A stretch of DNA of 64,000 nucleotides from RYN-230 sp963768945 (GTDB lineage: Bacteria > Actinomycetota > Actinomycetes > Streptosporangiales > Streptosporangiaceae), in NCBI GenBank assembly GCA_963768945.1, contig CAVYJW010000003.1, forward strand, positions 1,488,001 to 1,552,000, given 5' to 3'. Position 1 is the stretch's first letter, and the number at the start of each line of letters is the position of its first letter. Made by a program: the position numbers and the translations under genes. Positions 1 to 7,601 of the stretch are shown here, in pieces. The notes under the pieces are model-generated. The model had not been told where the DNA came from. It was given only the letters and a program-made list of their open reading frames with translations, and made no database searches.

Positions 1-233
1 CCGGCGTGCCGGCCGACCGGCCCGCGGTCGTGGTCGCGGTCAACGAGGCGGCCCGGGCGCTGGGCCTGGCCGCCGGGACGCTGGTCCGCAGCGCGGCCCA
101 GGCGCTGGGCGGGGGCGGCGGCGGCCGCGATGACATCGCCCAGGGCGGCGGCACGCCGCAGGGCGACCGGGCCAGCCAGGCGATCACGGCGGCCTTTGAT
201 GCGGTTCGTGCGGTTGTGAGGGACACGACGTGA
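1..233 (+). CDS. alaS: Alanyl-tRNA synthetase, C-terminal fragment
   Basis: This is the last part of alaS, cut by the left edge of the window. The frame is open from the edge to TGA at 231-233. The visible residues hold the Gly-rich stretch GGGGGGRDDIAQGGG, typical of the C-terminal DHHA1-like domain of AlaRS, which helps bind and edit tRNA-Ala. The catalytic and editing domains lie outside the window. The following genes ruvX and mltG are its usual actinobacterial neighbours, and the 22 bp gap to ruvX suggests a shared transcript. The identification rests on the tail motif and on context. Confidence 0.9.
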   Translation, partial: GVPADRPAVVVAVNEAARALGLAAGTLVRSAAQALGGGGGGRDDIAQGGGTPQGDRASQAITAAFDAVRAVVRDTT

Positions 234-255
234 TCCTGTGGCGTACGGTTAAACC

Positions 256-780
256 GTGCTGCAGCCAACCCGTTGCGCGAATGAGACCGCAGGGCTGCGG
301 AGTTCGCGATTGAGGACTGGCGTGCGGCTTGGCGTCGACCCTGGATCAGTCCGCATCGGCGTGGCCCGCAGTGACCCGGACGGCCTGCTCGCCACCCCGC
401 TGGACACCGTCCCGCGCGGCCCCGGCGACGTGGACCGCCTGGTCCGCCTCGCGCTGGAGCACGACGCGGTCGAGGTGATCGTGGGCCTGCCGACCAGCCT
501 GTCCGGGCGCGAGGGTCCCGCAGCCGCGGCCGCCCGGTCGTTCGCGGGTACCCTGGCCGGCCGCCTGGCGCCAGTCCCGGTCCGGCTGGTGGACGAGCGG
601 TTCACCACCGTGCTGGCCCACGACGCGCTGCGCCAGGGCGGCAAGGGCGGCCGGGCCCGGCGGCAGGTTGTAGACCAGGCGGCCGCCGCCCTGCTGCTGC
701 AGGGCGCCCTGGACGCTGAGCGCGCGGGTGGCCGGCCCCCCGGCGAGATCGTTCCGGCTGACCACGGGGAAGCAGGGTGA
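256..780 (+). CDS. ruvX: Putative pre-16S rRNA nuclease / Holliday junction resolvase-like protein RuvX (YqgF)
   Basis: This YqgF-family RNase H-fold nuclease is associated with maturation of the 16S rRNA 5' end. The fold starts at GVRLGVDPGSVRIGVARSD, with the catalytic Asp in GVDPGS. A second acidic site lies in VDERFTT, and the Asp in DQAAAALLLQG matches the conserved third acidic residue. The GTG start at 256 gives 174 residues, about 20 more than usual, so a start nearer the GVRLG segment (GTG at about 321) is possible. The stop overlaps the mltG start in a GTGA junction at 777-780, implying translational coupling. Confidence 0.9.
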   Translation: MLQPTRCANETAGLRSSRLRTGVRLGVDPGSVRIGVARSDPDGLLATPLDTVPRGPGDVDRLVRLALEHDAVEVIVGLPTSLSGREGPAAAAARSFAGTLAGRLAPVPVRLVDERFTTVLAHDALRQGGKGGRARRQVVDQAAAALLLQGALDAERAGGRPPGEIVPADHGEAG

Positions 781-3029
781 GCCGGCACGGACGGCCGGGG
801 ACTCAGGGAGAGCAGGACGACCAGTGGGGTCCAGGGGATTACCCCCCACCGGACGGCAGCGAGCCCTACGCCCCCGGCGATTACGGCCAGGCCCGCGGCG
901 GCTGGGCACCCAACCCCATCGCGACCGCCGATGCCGGCGACTTCCCGGTCGCGGACTCCAGCCTCCCCGCGGCGTCGTACCCGCGGGACCCGGGCGGACG
1001 CCCCGGCGACGCCTACGACTGGGGTCCAGACCCGCTTGACCTCGGCACACGGGGCTCCGGCACACGGGGGTCCGGCGCGCGGGGGTCCGGCACACGGGGC
1101 CCCGAACCGCTGGGCGGCGGCTGGGCTGGCGGCCAGCCCAGCCCTGAGCCCATGGCGCCCGACCGCTGGGCCCCACCGTCCTGGGAGCCCCCGGCCTGGG
1201 AACGGACGTCGTGGGATTCGCAGCCGGACGGCCCGTCCGGCTGGGTCAGCCCGCCCCCCGGCGGCGCGGACTGGGCGGAGCACGGCGACCCGCTCGGCGC
1301 GGCGCCAGCAGGCTTCGACGACCTGCAGGCGGGAGAACTCCCACCGCTGCCCCCGGGTCCGCTGCCGGGATCCGGGCACCCCTCCGGACCCCTCCCGCCG
1401 CTGCCGGAGCCGGACAACCTGTGGGGTCAACCACCCCCCGGCCCGCTGCCCCCGGCGGCCCTGCGGTCACGGCCGCCCGGGCCTGACCAGGACCAGCCCC
1501 GCCGCCAGTCCCGCCACGCGGCGCGCCCCGCCGGGAGCGGCCCTGACCCGTCCGGCTACCCGCCGGACTCCGGCGGCTACCCGCAGGGCCCGGGCGGCTA
1601 CCAGCAGGGCCCGGCAGGCTACCTGGACAATCCGGCTGCCTACCCGCCTGAGCAGGACGAACCGGCAGACTATCCCGGCCCGCGCGGGCGGGGCCGCCGC
1701 CGCCGGAGTGCCGTGCCGGATGTCGGCGGGGGTCATCCGGGGTATGAGGGCTACGTGGACGACCCACGTGACCTGGACATGGCCCCGGATCAGGGGCAGG
1801 ATCCGCGCGATTACGCTCCGTCCGGAAGCCAGTATCCGGCTGACGAGGAGCAGCACGCCTGGGCTGAGGACAGCCACGATGGCCACCTGCTGCCCGGGCT
1901 GGACCAGAAGCAGGGATCCCGGCCCGGGAACGGCGGGGGACCCGCCGGGCCGGCCCGCAAGCGGCGCAGGCGCGGCCGGACCGTCCTGCTCGTGCTGCTG
2001 GCGGTCTTCGTCCTGATCGTCGCGGTCGTCGGGGGCGTCGGTTACCACTACTACCGGGTGTACATCAACCCGCCGGACTTCTCCGGTGCGGGCACCGCCA
2101 GCACCGTCGTCGTGCAGATCCAGCCGGGCCAGAGCGCCAGCGCGATCGGGGCCACCCTGGCCGGCAAGGGCGTGGTGGCCAGCGCACGCGCGTTCTCCAA
2201 CGCGGCCAAGTCCAGCCCGCAGGGCAACGCGCTCGAACCGGGCTATTACCGGGTACATCTGCACATGAAGGCTTCGCTGGCCCTGGCTCTGCTGCTCAAG
2301 CCGTCCGCACGGCTGCAGTCCAGGATCACGATTCCGGAGGGCTTCCGGCTCGCGCAGATCATCGCACTGCTGGGCAAGCAGACCGGGAACCTCAAGGGGT
2401 ACGAGCAGGCCATCGCGCATCCCGCCGATCTCGGCCTGCCGGCTTTCGCCAACGGCAAGCCCGAGGGCTACCTGTTCCCGGCCACCTATGACGTCCAGCC
2501 GCACAGTTCACCGGCCGCGGTGCTGAAGGGCATGGTCACGCAGTTCAAGGCGAACGCGCAGAGCATCGGGCTGCAGGCCCACGCGGCCCAGGCCCAGGAG
2601 ACGCAGAACGCGGTCATCACGGTGGCGAGCCTTATCGAGGCCGAGGGCAAGCGGCCCCAGGACTTCCCCAAGATCGCCGAGGTGATCTACAACCGCCTCA
2701 ACGCGAAGCCCCAGATCAAGCTGCAACTCGACACCACCGTCCTGTACGCGATGTCGCTGGCGCACAAGAGGGGGTTCAGCACCAACTTCGCGTCCCCGTA
2801 CAACACCTATGTGCACGCGGGCCTGCCGCCCGGGCCGATCGACAACCCGGGGAACATGGCGATCCAGGCCGCGCTGCACCCGGCTCACGGCGACTTCCTG
2901 TTCTTCCTGACCATCAACTCAAGGACCGGGGCCACCCTGTTCTTCAGCAGCAGCGCGGCCTTTAACAACGCGGTCGCCAAGTACGGCAGCACCGGCGGGG
3001 GCACGGGTTCACGCACGGGCTCGGGCTGA
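777..3029 (+). CDS. mltG: Endolytic murein transglycosylase MltG (YceG family) with a very long N-terminal tail
   Basis: MltG cleaves nascent glycan strands at the outer face of the membrane and so ends peptidoglycan elongation. The 750 residues divide into a Pro/Gly/Asp-rich disordered cytoplasmic region (about 1-395), a basic stretch, one membrane helix (about 400-426, with LLVLLAVFVLIVAVVGG), and the YceG catalytic domain. The presumed catalytic Glu is E621 in VASLIEAEG, followed by the family segment FPKIAEVIYNRL. Typical MltG proteins are about 350-400 residues, so the tail is unusual; it includes GSGTRG/GSGARG repeats at about 1051-1105. The GTG start overlaps the ruvX stop. In many actinobacteria aroE follows here, but it is absent. 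Confidence 0.93.
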   Translation: MSRHGRPGTQGEQDDQWGPGDYPPPDGSEPYAPGDYGQARGGWAPNPIATADAGDFPVADSSLPAASYPRDPGGRPGDAYDWGPDPLDLGTRGSGTRGSGARGSGTRGPEPLGGGWAGGQPSPEPMAPDRWAPPSWEPPAWERTSWDSQPDGPSGWVSPPPGGADWAEHGDPLGAAPAGFDDLQAGELPPLPPGPLPGSGHPSGPLPPLPEPDNLWGQPPPGPLPPAALRSRPPGPDQDQPRRQSRHAARPAGSGPDPSGYPPDSGGYPQGPGGYQQGPAGYLDNPAAYPPEQDEPADYPGPRGRGRRRRSAVPDVGGGHPGYEGYVDDPRDLDMAPDQGQDPRDYAPSGSQYPADEEQHAWAEDSHDGHLLPGLDQKQGSRPGNGGGPAGPARKRRRRGRTVLLVLLAVFVLIVAVVGGVGYHYYRVYINPPDFSGAGTASTVVVQIQPGQSASAIGATLAGKGVVASARAFSNAAKSSPQGNALEPGYYRVHLHMKASLALALLLKPSARLQSRITIPEGFRLAQIIALLGKQTGNLKGYEQAIAHPADLGLPAFANGKPEGYLFPATYDVQPHSSPAAVLKGMVTQFKANAQSIGLQAHAAQAQETQNAVITVASLIEAEGKRPQDFPKIAEVIYNRLNAKPQIKLQLDTTVLYAMSLAHKRGFSTNFASPYNTYVHAGLPPGPIDNPGNMAIQAALHPAHGDFLFFLTINSRTGATLFFSSSAAFNNAVAKYGSTGGGTGSRTGSG

Positions 3030-3190
3030 GCGCAGGCATCAGGAGAGCCGCGGTTCCCGGCACCCGCATCGCTCACCCGGATCTTTATTCTCGACGGATC
3101 GAGGCCGGCCGGCTGCGCCCGCGCTGCGTTCTTGACCCCTTGCCGGCCGATTGGCTGGCTTTCGCCGAGAACGGCCTCTACCGTGAGCAC

Positions 3191-4564
3191 ATGCGCGACG
3201 GGGCAATAGTTGCCGGGATTGTCGGCCATGACCTCGCAAGCATGGCCACCGCCTACGACCAGTATGCCCCCGCCCTGTACGGCTACTGCTGGTCGCTGCT
3301 GAGCGACCCGTCCAACGTCGCGGGTGCGGTCCGGGACACGTTCGTGGTCGCCGGGGCGAGCCTGCCCGGACTGCGGGATCCAAGCCGGCTGCGGCCCTGG
3401 CTGTACGCGGTGGCCCGGAACGAATGCCGCCGCCGGCGCGCTTACGACCCGGCCTCAGCCGGTGTCCGTTCCTCCCTGACCACCGGCGAGGACACCGCCG
3501 ATTTCGGCATGACTCTCGAGCAGGCGGAACTGCGCGAGCTGGTCTGGTCGGCGCTGGGCGGGCTGGACCCGGCGGACCGGGAGATCGTCGAGCTGAGCCT
3601 GCGGCACGAGTTCTACGGCGCCGATCTGGCGGACGTGCTGGGGGTGCCGCACAATCAGGTGCACGCGCTGACCACCCGGGCCCGGACCCGGTTCAAGGCC
3701 GCGCTGGGCGCGCGCATGGTAGGCAGGCCCGGCGCTCGCTCCTGTCCGTCCCTGGCCGCGATCGTGGGGGAGGGGAACAGCGACGACGAACTGAGCCTGG
3801 CGCTGCGCCTCCAGGTGCGCCGGCACATCGCCGGATGCCCGCAATGCGGCCAGCACGGGCGCGGTGAGATCAGCCCGACCGCCCTGCTGAGCCTGCTGCC
3901 GGTGCCGGTCCTGCCGGCCAGCCTCCGGCATCGGGTGCTCGGCATTCTGGCGGATGACTCCCCGGACGCGGCCCAGGAGCGCGCCGAGGTCACAGAGCGG
4001 GCAGAGCCGTTCGCCCGGTCCGGGTTCCCTGTCGCGCTGGACCCGCTGGCCAGGGCGCGCGGCCCGGCGGCGTTCGTGCCGGCCGCCGGGGTGCTGGTCG
4101 CGGTGTTCGCCATGTTCGGCGGCGGGGCCATGCTCGCGGCGACCACCATGCATCACGCGACGCCCCCCATCGCGTCAGCGCTGGCCCCCGCTGTCCCGTC
4201 CGTCACGGCGGCCCCAGCCGCCAGCCCGCCCGTGGCCGCCCAGGCACAATCCGGGCGCAGGCACGCCTCGGACCGGACGCGGCACGGGGGGACCCGGGCC
4301 ACGGTGCCCGGCCCGGCGACGATGCGGAGCTCCGCGGCGACAGTGCCGTCACTGTCACCGTCACCGTCACCGGACCGCAGCCCGGGCCAGTCGCCGCGCC
4401 CTGGCCAGGACCCGTCCCCGACGCCGACGCCCACCCCGACGTCACCCACTCCCACTCCCACTCCCACCCCGACCCCCACGCCGACATCGACGCCTACCCC
4501 GACTCCCACCCCGACCCCGACCGGCTCGTCCACCCCGCCGCCTACCACCGGCACCTCAGGCTGA
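3191..4564 (+). CDS. ECF-type RNA polymerase sigma factor fused to a zinc-finger, membrane-anchored C-terminal extension
   Basis: The protein has about 457 residues from ATG 3191; a TTG at 3140 is in frame but less likely. Residues about 20-85 (YDQYAPALYGYCW to LYAVARNECRRRR) look like sigma region 2. Residues about 115-170, with LDPADREIVELSL and a helix-turn-helix, look like region 4. A putative zinc-binding motif HIAGCPQC follows near residue 210, as in ZAS anti-sigma factors. There is one membrane helix at about 292-318, then a long Pro/Thr repeat tail. Such architecture suggests a sigma factor held at the membrane by its own anti-sigma-like tail. The target promoters and the signal are unknown. 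The tail may be extracellular and cell-wall spanning. Confidence 0.8.
   Translation: MRDGAIVAGIVGHDLASMATAYDQYAPALYGYCWSLLSDPSNVAGAVRDTFVVAGASLPGLRDPSRLRPWLYAVARNECRRRRAYDPASAGVRSSLTTGEDTADFGMTLEQAELRELVWSALGGLDPADREIVELSLRHEFYGADLADVLGVPHNQVHALTTRARTRFKAALGARMVGRPGARSCPSLAAIVGEGNSDDELSLALRLQVRRHIAGCPQCGQHGRGEISPTALLSLLPVPVLPASLRHRVLGILADDSPDAAQERAEVTERAEPFARSGFPVALDPLARARGPAAFVPAAGVLVAVFAMFGGGAMLAATTMHHATPPIASALAPAVPSVTAAPAASPPVAAQAQSGRRHASDRTRHGGTRATVPGPATMRSSAATVPSLSPSPSPDRSPGQSPRPGQDPSPTPTPTPTSPTPTPTPTPTPTPTSTPTPTPTPTPTGSSTPPPTTGTSG
4411..4530 (+). repeat. Pro-Thr coding repeat in the sigma-factor tail
   Basis: Alternating ACN/CCN codons give a run of Thr-Pro pairs near the C-terminus of the preceding gene. 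Pro/Thr tracts of this type often span or associate with the cell wall, which would agree with an outside location for this tail. Confidence 0.8.
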
Positions 4565-5130
4565 GCGGCTCCCGGGGACGGCATGCCCGGACGGTTCGTT
4601 AGGGAACGAGAATGGCCGCGGGAGCAGCCTGGCGTCCGCGGCAGGGGCCGGCCGGCACGGGTGCGCACGTGCCCCGGGGCCGCGGGAACTCCTGCGGGGC
4701 CGGGGGAAACGTGCTTGCGCTCCGCGTGGCCCGGAATACCCAGAGGGCCTGAATTGCTGTTAGTCTTACCAGGCGACCAGCCTGGCACTCGCGTGCCGGG
4801 CGTGTAAGCGGAGGACCACCTCCCACCTGGCCGGCCTCAGGCTGGCGGGTAAGGCTGCAGGCTTCCGGGCCGGGCAGCCAGGCCGGGCGAGCAGCCCCGA
4901 TTCCCTGACGGAGCGGGGCCGCTGCCAGTCCGGTCCGCTGCGTCTCCGGCGAGGACTGCGTTCTCGGTTCTCGCCGGTCGGTGTGGCTTTGGTGGGCTCC
5001 GCACGCACCGGTGCGGGGCCCTTTTTACTTGTGGCGGCGGATCTGCCACAAGGCTGAAGCCCGCGGGATGGTCGCAGCGCACCCGCCCGGGCACCCGGCT
5101 CAGGCGGTGGACTAGACCCATGGAGGTCAC
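4565..5130 (+). other. Long untranslated region upstream of infC
   Basis: No convincing gene is present in this 566 bp gap. It contains a small hairpin with arms GGAGG and CCTCC near 4809-4823 and a strong intrinsic terminator at 4994-5026, about 105 bp before infC. A long leader ending in a terminator suggests that the ribosomal/IF3 operon is controlled by attenuation. I found no clear leader peptide, and the promoter could not be placed with confidence (a possible region lies near 4750-4770). Confidence 0.6.
4994..5026 (+). terminator. Intrinsic terminator / probable attenuator in the infC leader
   Basis: An 11 bp stem has arms GGGCTCCGCAC (4994-5004) and GTGCGGGGCCC (5011-5021), with a 6-base loop and one G-U pair, and is followed directly by TTTTT. 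It lies inside the leader and upstream of a translation-related operon, so premature termination is a likely control point. It could also simply end transcription from the sigma-factor gene. Confidence 0.85.
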
Positions 5131-5811
5131 ATCAGCGCCGAACCCCGTATCAACGATCGGATTCGCGTACCCGAGGTGCGGCTCGTCGGTCCCAACGGCG
5201 AGCAGGTCGGGATCGTTGCCCTGAACGACGCGCTCCGGCTGGCCCAGGAAGCGGACCTCGACTTGGTGGAAGTCGCGCCCACGGCGCGTCCGCCGGTCTG
5301 CAAGCTGATGGACTACGGCAAGTTCAAGTACGAGTCCGCGCTCAAGGCCAGGGAATCGCGCAAGAATCAGGCGCAGACGGTCATCAAGGAGATCAAGCTC
5401 CGGCCGAAGATCGACCCGCACGACTACGGGACCAAGAAGGGTCACGTTGAGCGGTTCCTCAAGCAGGGCGACAAGGTCAAGGTCACGATTATGTTCAGGG
5501 GGCGTGAGCAGTCCCGGCCCGAACTCGGGTTCCGGTTGCTGCAGCGCCTGGCCGGCGATGTGGAAGAGCTCGGCTTCGTGGAAGCCCAGCCCAAGCAGGA
5601 CGGCCGGAACATGATCATGGTGATCGGACCGCACCGGAAGAAGAGCGAGTCCAGGGCGGAACGCTCGTCGCGGGAGGCAGAGGCAGAGGCAGAGGCGGCG
5701 GCAGCGCGCCCGGTGCCCCGCCAGCGCCGCCCCGCGGCCGCACCGGCCTCGCAGGCTCACTCCACCGGCCCAGCGGCCGGCGACGACGGCGCGGACCAGG
5801 CAGGAGCCTGA
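5131..5811 (+). CDS. infC: Translation initiation factor IF-3, apparent ATC start
   Basis: IF-3 binds the 30S subunit, prevents subunit joining and checks the start codon. The conserved N-terminus ISAEPRINDRIRVPEVRLVG begins at ATC 5131, and there is no ATG, GTG or TTG in frame between the TAG at 5113 and a GTG at 5176. Starting at that GTG would remove conserved residues. GGAGG at 5122-5126 supports initiation at the ATC. Rare start codons on infC are a known basis of autoregulation, because IF-3 rejects them. The N domain, linker and C domain (IMFRGREQSRPELG) are intact, followed by an Ala/Glu-rich tail. The length is 226 residues. It heads the infC-rpmI-rplT operon. Confidence 0.93.
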   Translation: MSAEPRINDRIRVPEVRLVGPNGEQVGIVALNDALRLAQEADLDLVEVAPTARPPVCKLMDYGKFKYESALKARESRKNQAQTVIKEIKLRPKIDPHDYGTKKGHVERFLKQGDKVKVTIMFRGREQSRPELGFRLLQRLAGDVEELGFVEAQPKQDGRNMIMVIGPHRKKSESRAERSSREAEAEAEAAAARPVPRQRRPAAAPASQAHSTGPAAGDDGADQAGA

Positions 5812-5933
5812 TCCGGGGCACCGCAAACTCGCATAGCGTTGAGCGGCACGGGCACGGCCGGGTGACGGCGTGCCCCGGCTGCGGACGACCACCGTGCCCT
5901 CAGGCACACATGAAGATGGAGACGACGGCCACC

Positions 5934-6128
5934 ATGCCGAAGATGAAGACGCACAGCGGCACCGCCAGGCGGTTCCGGATCACCGCGGGCGGCAAGGTGA
6001 TGCGCCGCCGTGCCAACAAGAACCACCTGCTCGAGCACAAGCCGAGCAAGCGGACCCGGCGGCTGGGCAAGGACGTGGTGCTCGCGCCGTCAGACGCTAA
6101 GAAGATCAAGAAGTTGCTGGGAAAGTAG
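5934..6128 (+). CDS. rpmI: 50S ribosomal protein L35
   Basis: This 64-residue basic protein begins MPKMKTHSGTARRF, the family signature, and ends KKIKKLLGK. The ATG at 5934 was preferred over upstream in-frame starts because it matches the family N-terminus. A GGAG lies at 5918-5921. The gene sits 122 bp after infC and 27 bp before rplT, the standard operon order. Confidence 0.96.
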   Translation: MPKMKTHSGTARRFRITAGGKVMRRRANKNHLLEHKPSKRTRRLGKDVVLAPSDAKKIKKLLGK

Positions 6129-6155
6129 CCCGGCCCGCCTCCAGGGAGATATGAA

Positions 6156-6554
6156 ATGGCACGCGTGAAGCGGGCAGTCAACGCCCACAAGAAGCGCAGG
6201 GTCGTCCTTGAGCGGGCGAGCGGCTACCGTGGCCAGCGGTCACGGCTGTACCGCAAGGCCAAGGAGCAGGTCCTCCACTCGATGACGTACGCCTACCGGG
6301 ACCGCAAGGACCGGAAGGGCAATTTCCGCCGCCTGTGGATCCAGCGGATCAACGCCGCCGCCCGCGCGGACGGCATCACCTACAACCGATTCGTCCAGGG
6401 GCTCCGGCTCGCGGAGGTGGAAGTAGACCGCCGCATGCTCGCCGAGCTCGCGGTCCATGACGCGGCGGCATTTTCCGCGCTCGTCGAGGTGGCCAAGGCC
6501 GCGCTGGCTGAGGCGGGTACCGACGCCGACTCGGCCGGCACCGCGGCGGCCTGA
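6156..6554 (+). CDS. rplT: 50S ribosomal protein L20
   Basis: L20 is an early 23S-binding assembly protein. The 132 residues start MARVKRAVNAHKKRR and contain the conserved YRGQRSRLYRKAKEQV and IQRINAAARADGITY segments. An Ala-rich tail of about 12 residues is extra. A GGGAGA ribosome-binding site lies at 6144-6149. In other bacteria L20 can repress its own operon through the leader; whether it does so here is unknown. Confidence 0.97.
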   Translation: MARVKRAVNAHKKRRVVLERASGYRGQRSRLYRKAKEQVLHSMTYAYRDRKDRKGNFRRLWIQRINAAARADGITYNRFVQGLRLAEVEVDRRMLAELAVHDAAAFSALVEVAKAALAEAGTDADSAGTAAA

Positions 6555-6611
6555 CGCCCTCGTGGCCTGGGGCAGAGCGGCCTGCGCCTCGCTGCAGACC
6601 GGCGCCGCCTG

Positions 6612-7535
6612 ATGCCGCCCGCCGGCGCCGAGCTCACCAGCATCCGTTCGCCGCGCGTGAAGGCCGCCCGCCAGCTGGCCAAGCGTGCGCTGCGGCAGCG
6701 GGCCAGGTCGTTCCTGGCGGAGGGGCCGCAGGCGGTAGGCGAGGCGCTGGCCGCCGGCGGCGTGGTGACCCAGCTATTCGTGACGTCCGCCGTGCGGTCC
6801 CGCTACGCCGAGCTGATCCGGCTCGCCGCCGCGCAGGACGTGGACGTGCAGGCGGTGAGCGGTGAGCTCATGACCGAGCTGGCGCAGACCATCACCCCGC
6901 AGGGGGTGCTGGCCGTGTGCCGGTTCGTCGACGTGCCGCTGGCCCAGGTATCCGCTGCGACACCCCGGCTCGCGGTGATCCTGGCCAACGTCCGGGACCC
7001 GGGCAACGCGGGTACCGTGCTGCGCACCGCCGACGCGGCCGGTGCGGGCGGGGTCATCTTCGCCGGGTCCTCGGTGGATCCGTACAACAGCAAGGCCGTC
7101 CGCGCCTCCGCGGGAAGCCTGTTCCACCTTCCGGTGGTCACGGGGGCACCAGTGGAGGACGCGGTGCGGGCCATGCGCGAGCGGGGCCTGCGGGTACTCG
7201 CGGCGGACGGGGGTGCCTCCGCCACGCTGGACGACCTGCAGGCGGCCGGGCAGCTTGGCCGGCCGTCCGCCTGGCTGTTCGGCAACGAGGCCTGGGGACT
7301 GCCCGCCGATGTCCTGGACCTGGCCGACCAGGCGGTCGCCGTGCCCATCTACGGCCGGGCGGAGAGCCTGAACCTGGCCGCCGCGGCCGCGGTATGCCTG
7401 TACGCCTCGGCCCGCGCTCAGGTGCCGCCGGTGCCCCCGGCGCGTTCTGGCGGCCCGGCGGGAAACCTGCCGGAGCCGGCCGTCCCCCGAACGGCCGGGC
7501 TGGGGGACTGCCGTTTCCCGCAGCGCAGGCGCTAG
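6612..7535 (+). CDS. TrmH/SpoU-family RNA 2'-O-methyltransferase
   Basis: The 307-residue SPOUT methyltransferase probably acts on rRNA. An N-terminal substrate-binding domain (about residues 1-105) precedes the knotted domain. Its motifs are NVRDPGNAGTVLRTADAAG (motif 1), LFGNEAWGLP (motif 2) and IYGRAESLNLAAAAAVCLY (motif 3). A Pro/Gly-rich tail of about 35 residues follows. The position between rplT and a histidine kinase before pheS matches the order in Streptomyces. The exact target nucleotide cannot be read from sequence. Confidence 0.92.
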   Translation: MPPAGAELTSIRSPRVKAARQLAKRALRQRARSFLAEGPQAVGEALAAGGVVTQLFVTSAVRSRYAELIRLAAAQDVDVQAVSGELMTELAQTITPQGVLAVCRFVDVPLAQVSAATPRLAVILANVRDPGNAGTVLRTADAAGAGGVIFAGSSVDPYNSKAVRASAGSLFHLPVVTGAPVEDAVRAMRERGLRVLAADGGASATLDDLQAAGQLGRPSAWLFGNEAWGLPADVLDLADQAVAVPIYGRAESLNLAAAAAVCLYASARAQVPPVPPARSGGPAGNLPEPAVPRTAGLGDCRFPQRRR

Positions 7536-7601
7536 AGTCTGATCACGTTGCGTCATTCGAGGGGAACTTCAGCTCAGCAGCCGGACGGAGGCGGCGGTCT
7601 A

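Noticed and set aside
249..1430. 393-codon minus-strand frame opposite ruvX and mltG
   Set aside because: It is a GC-rich shadow of well-supported plus-strand genes, with low-complexity composition.
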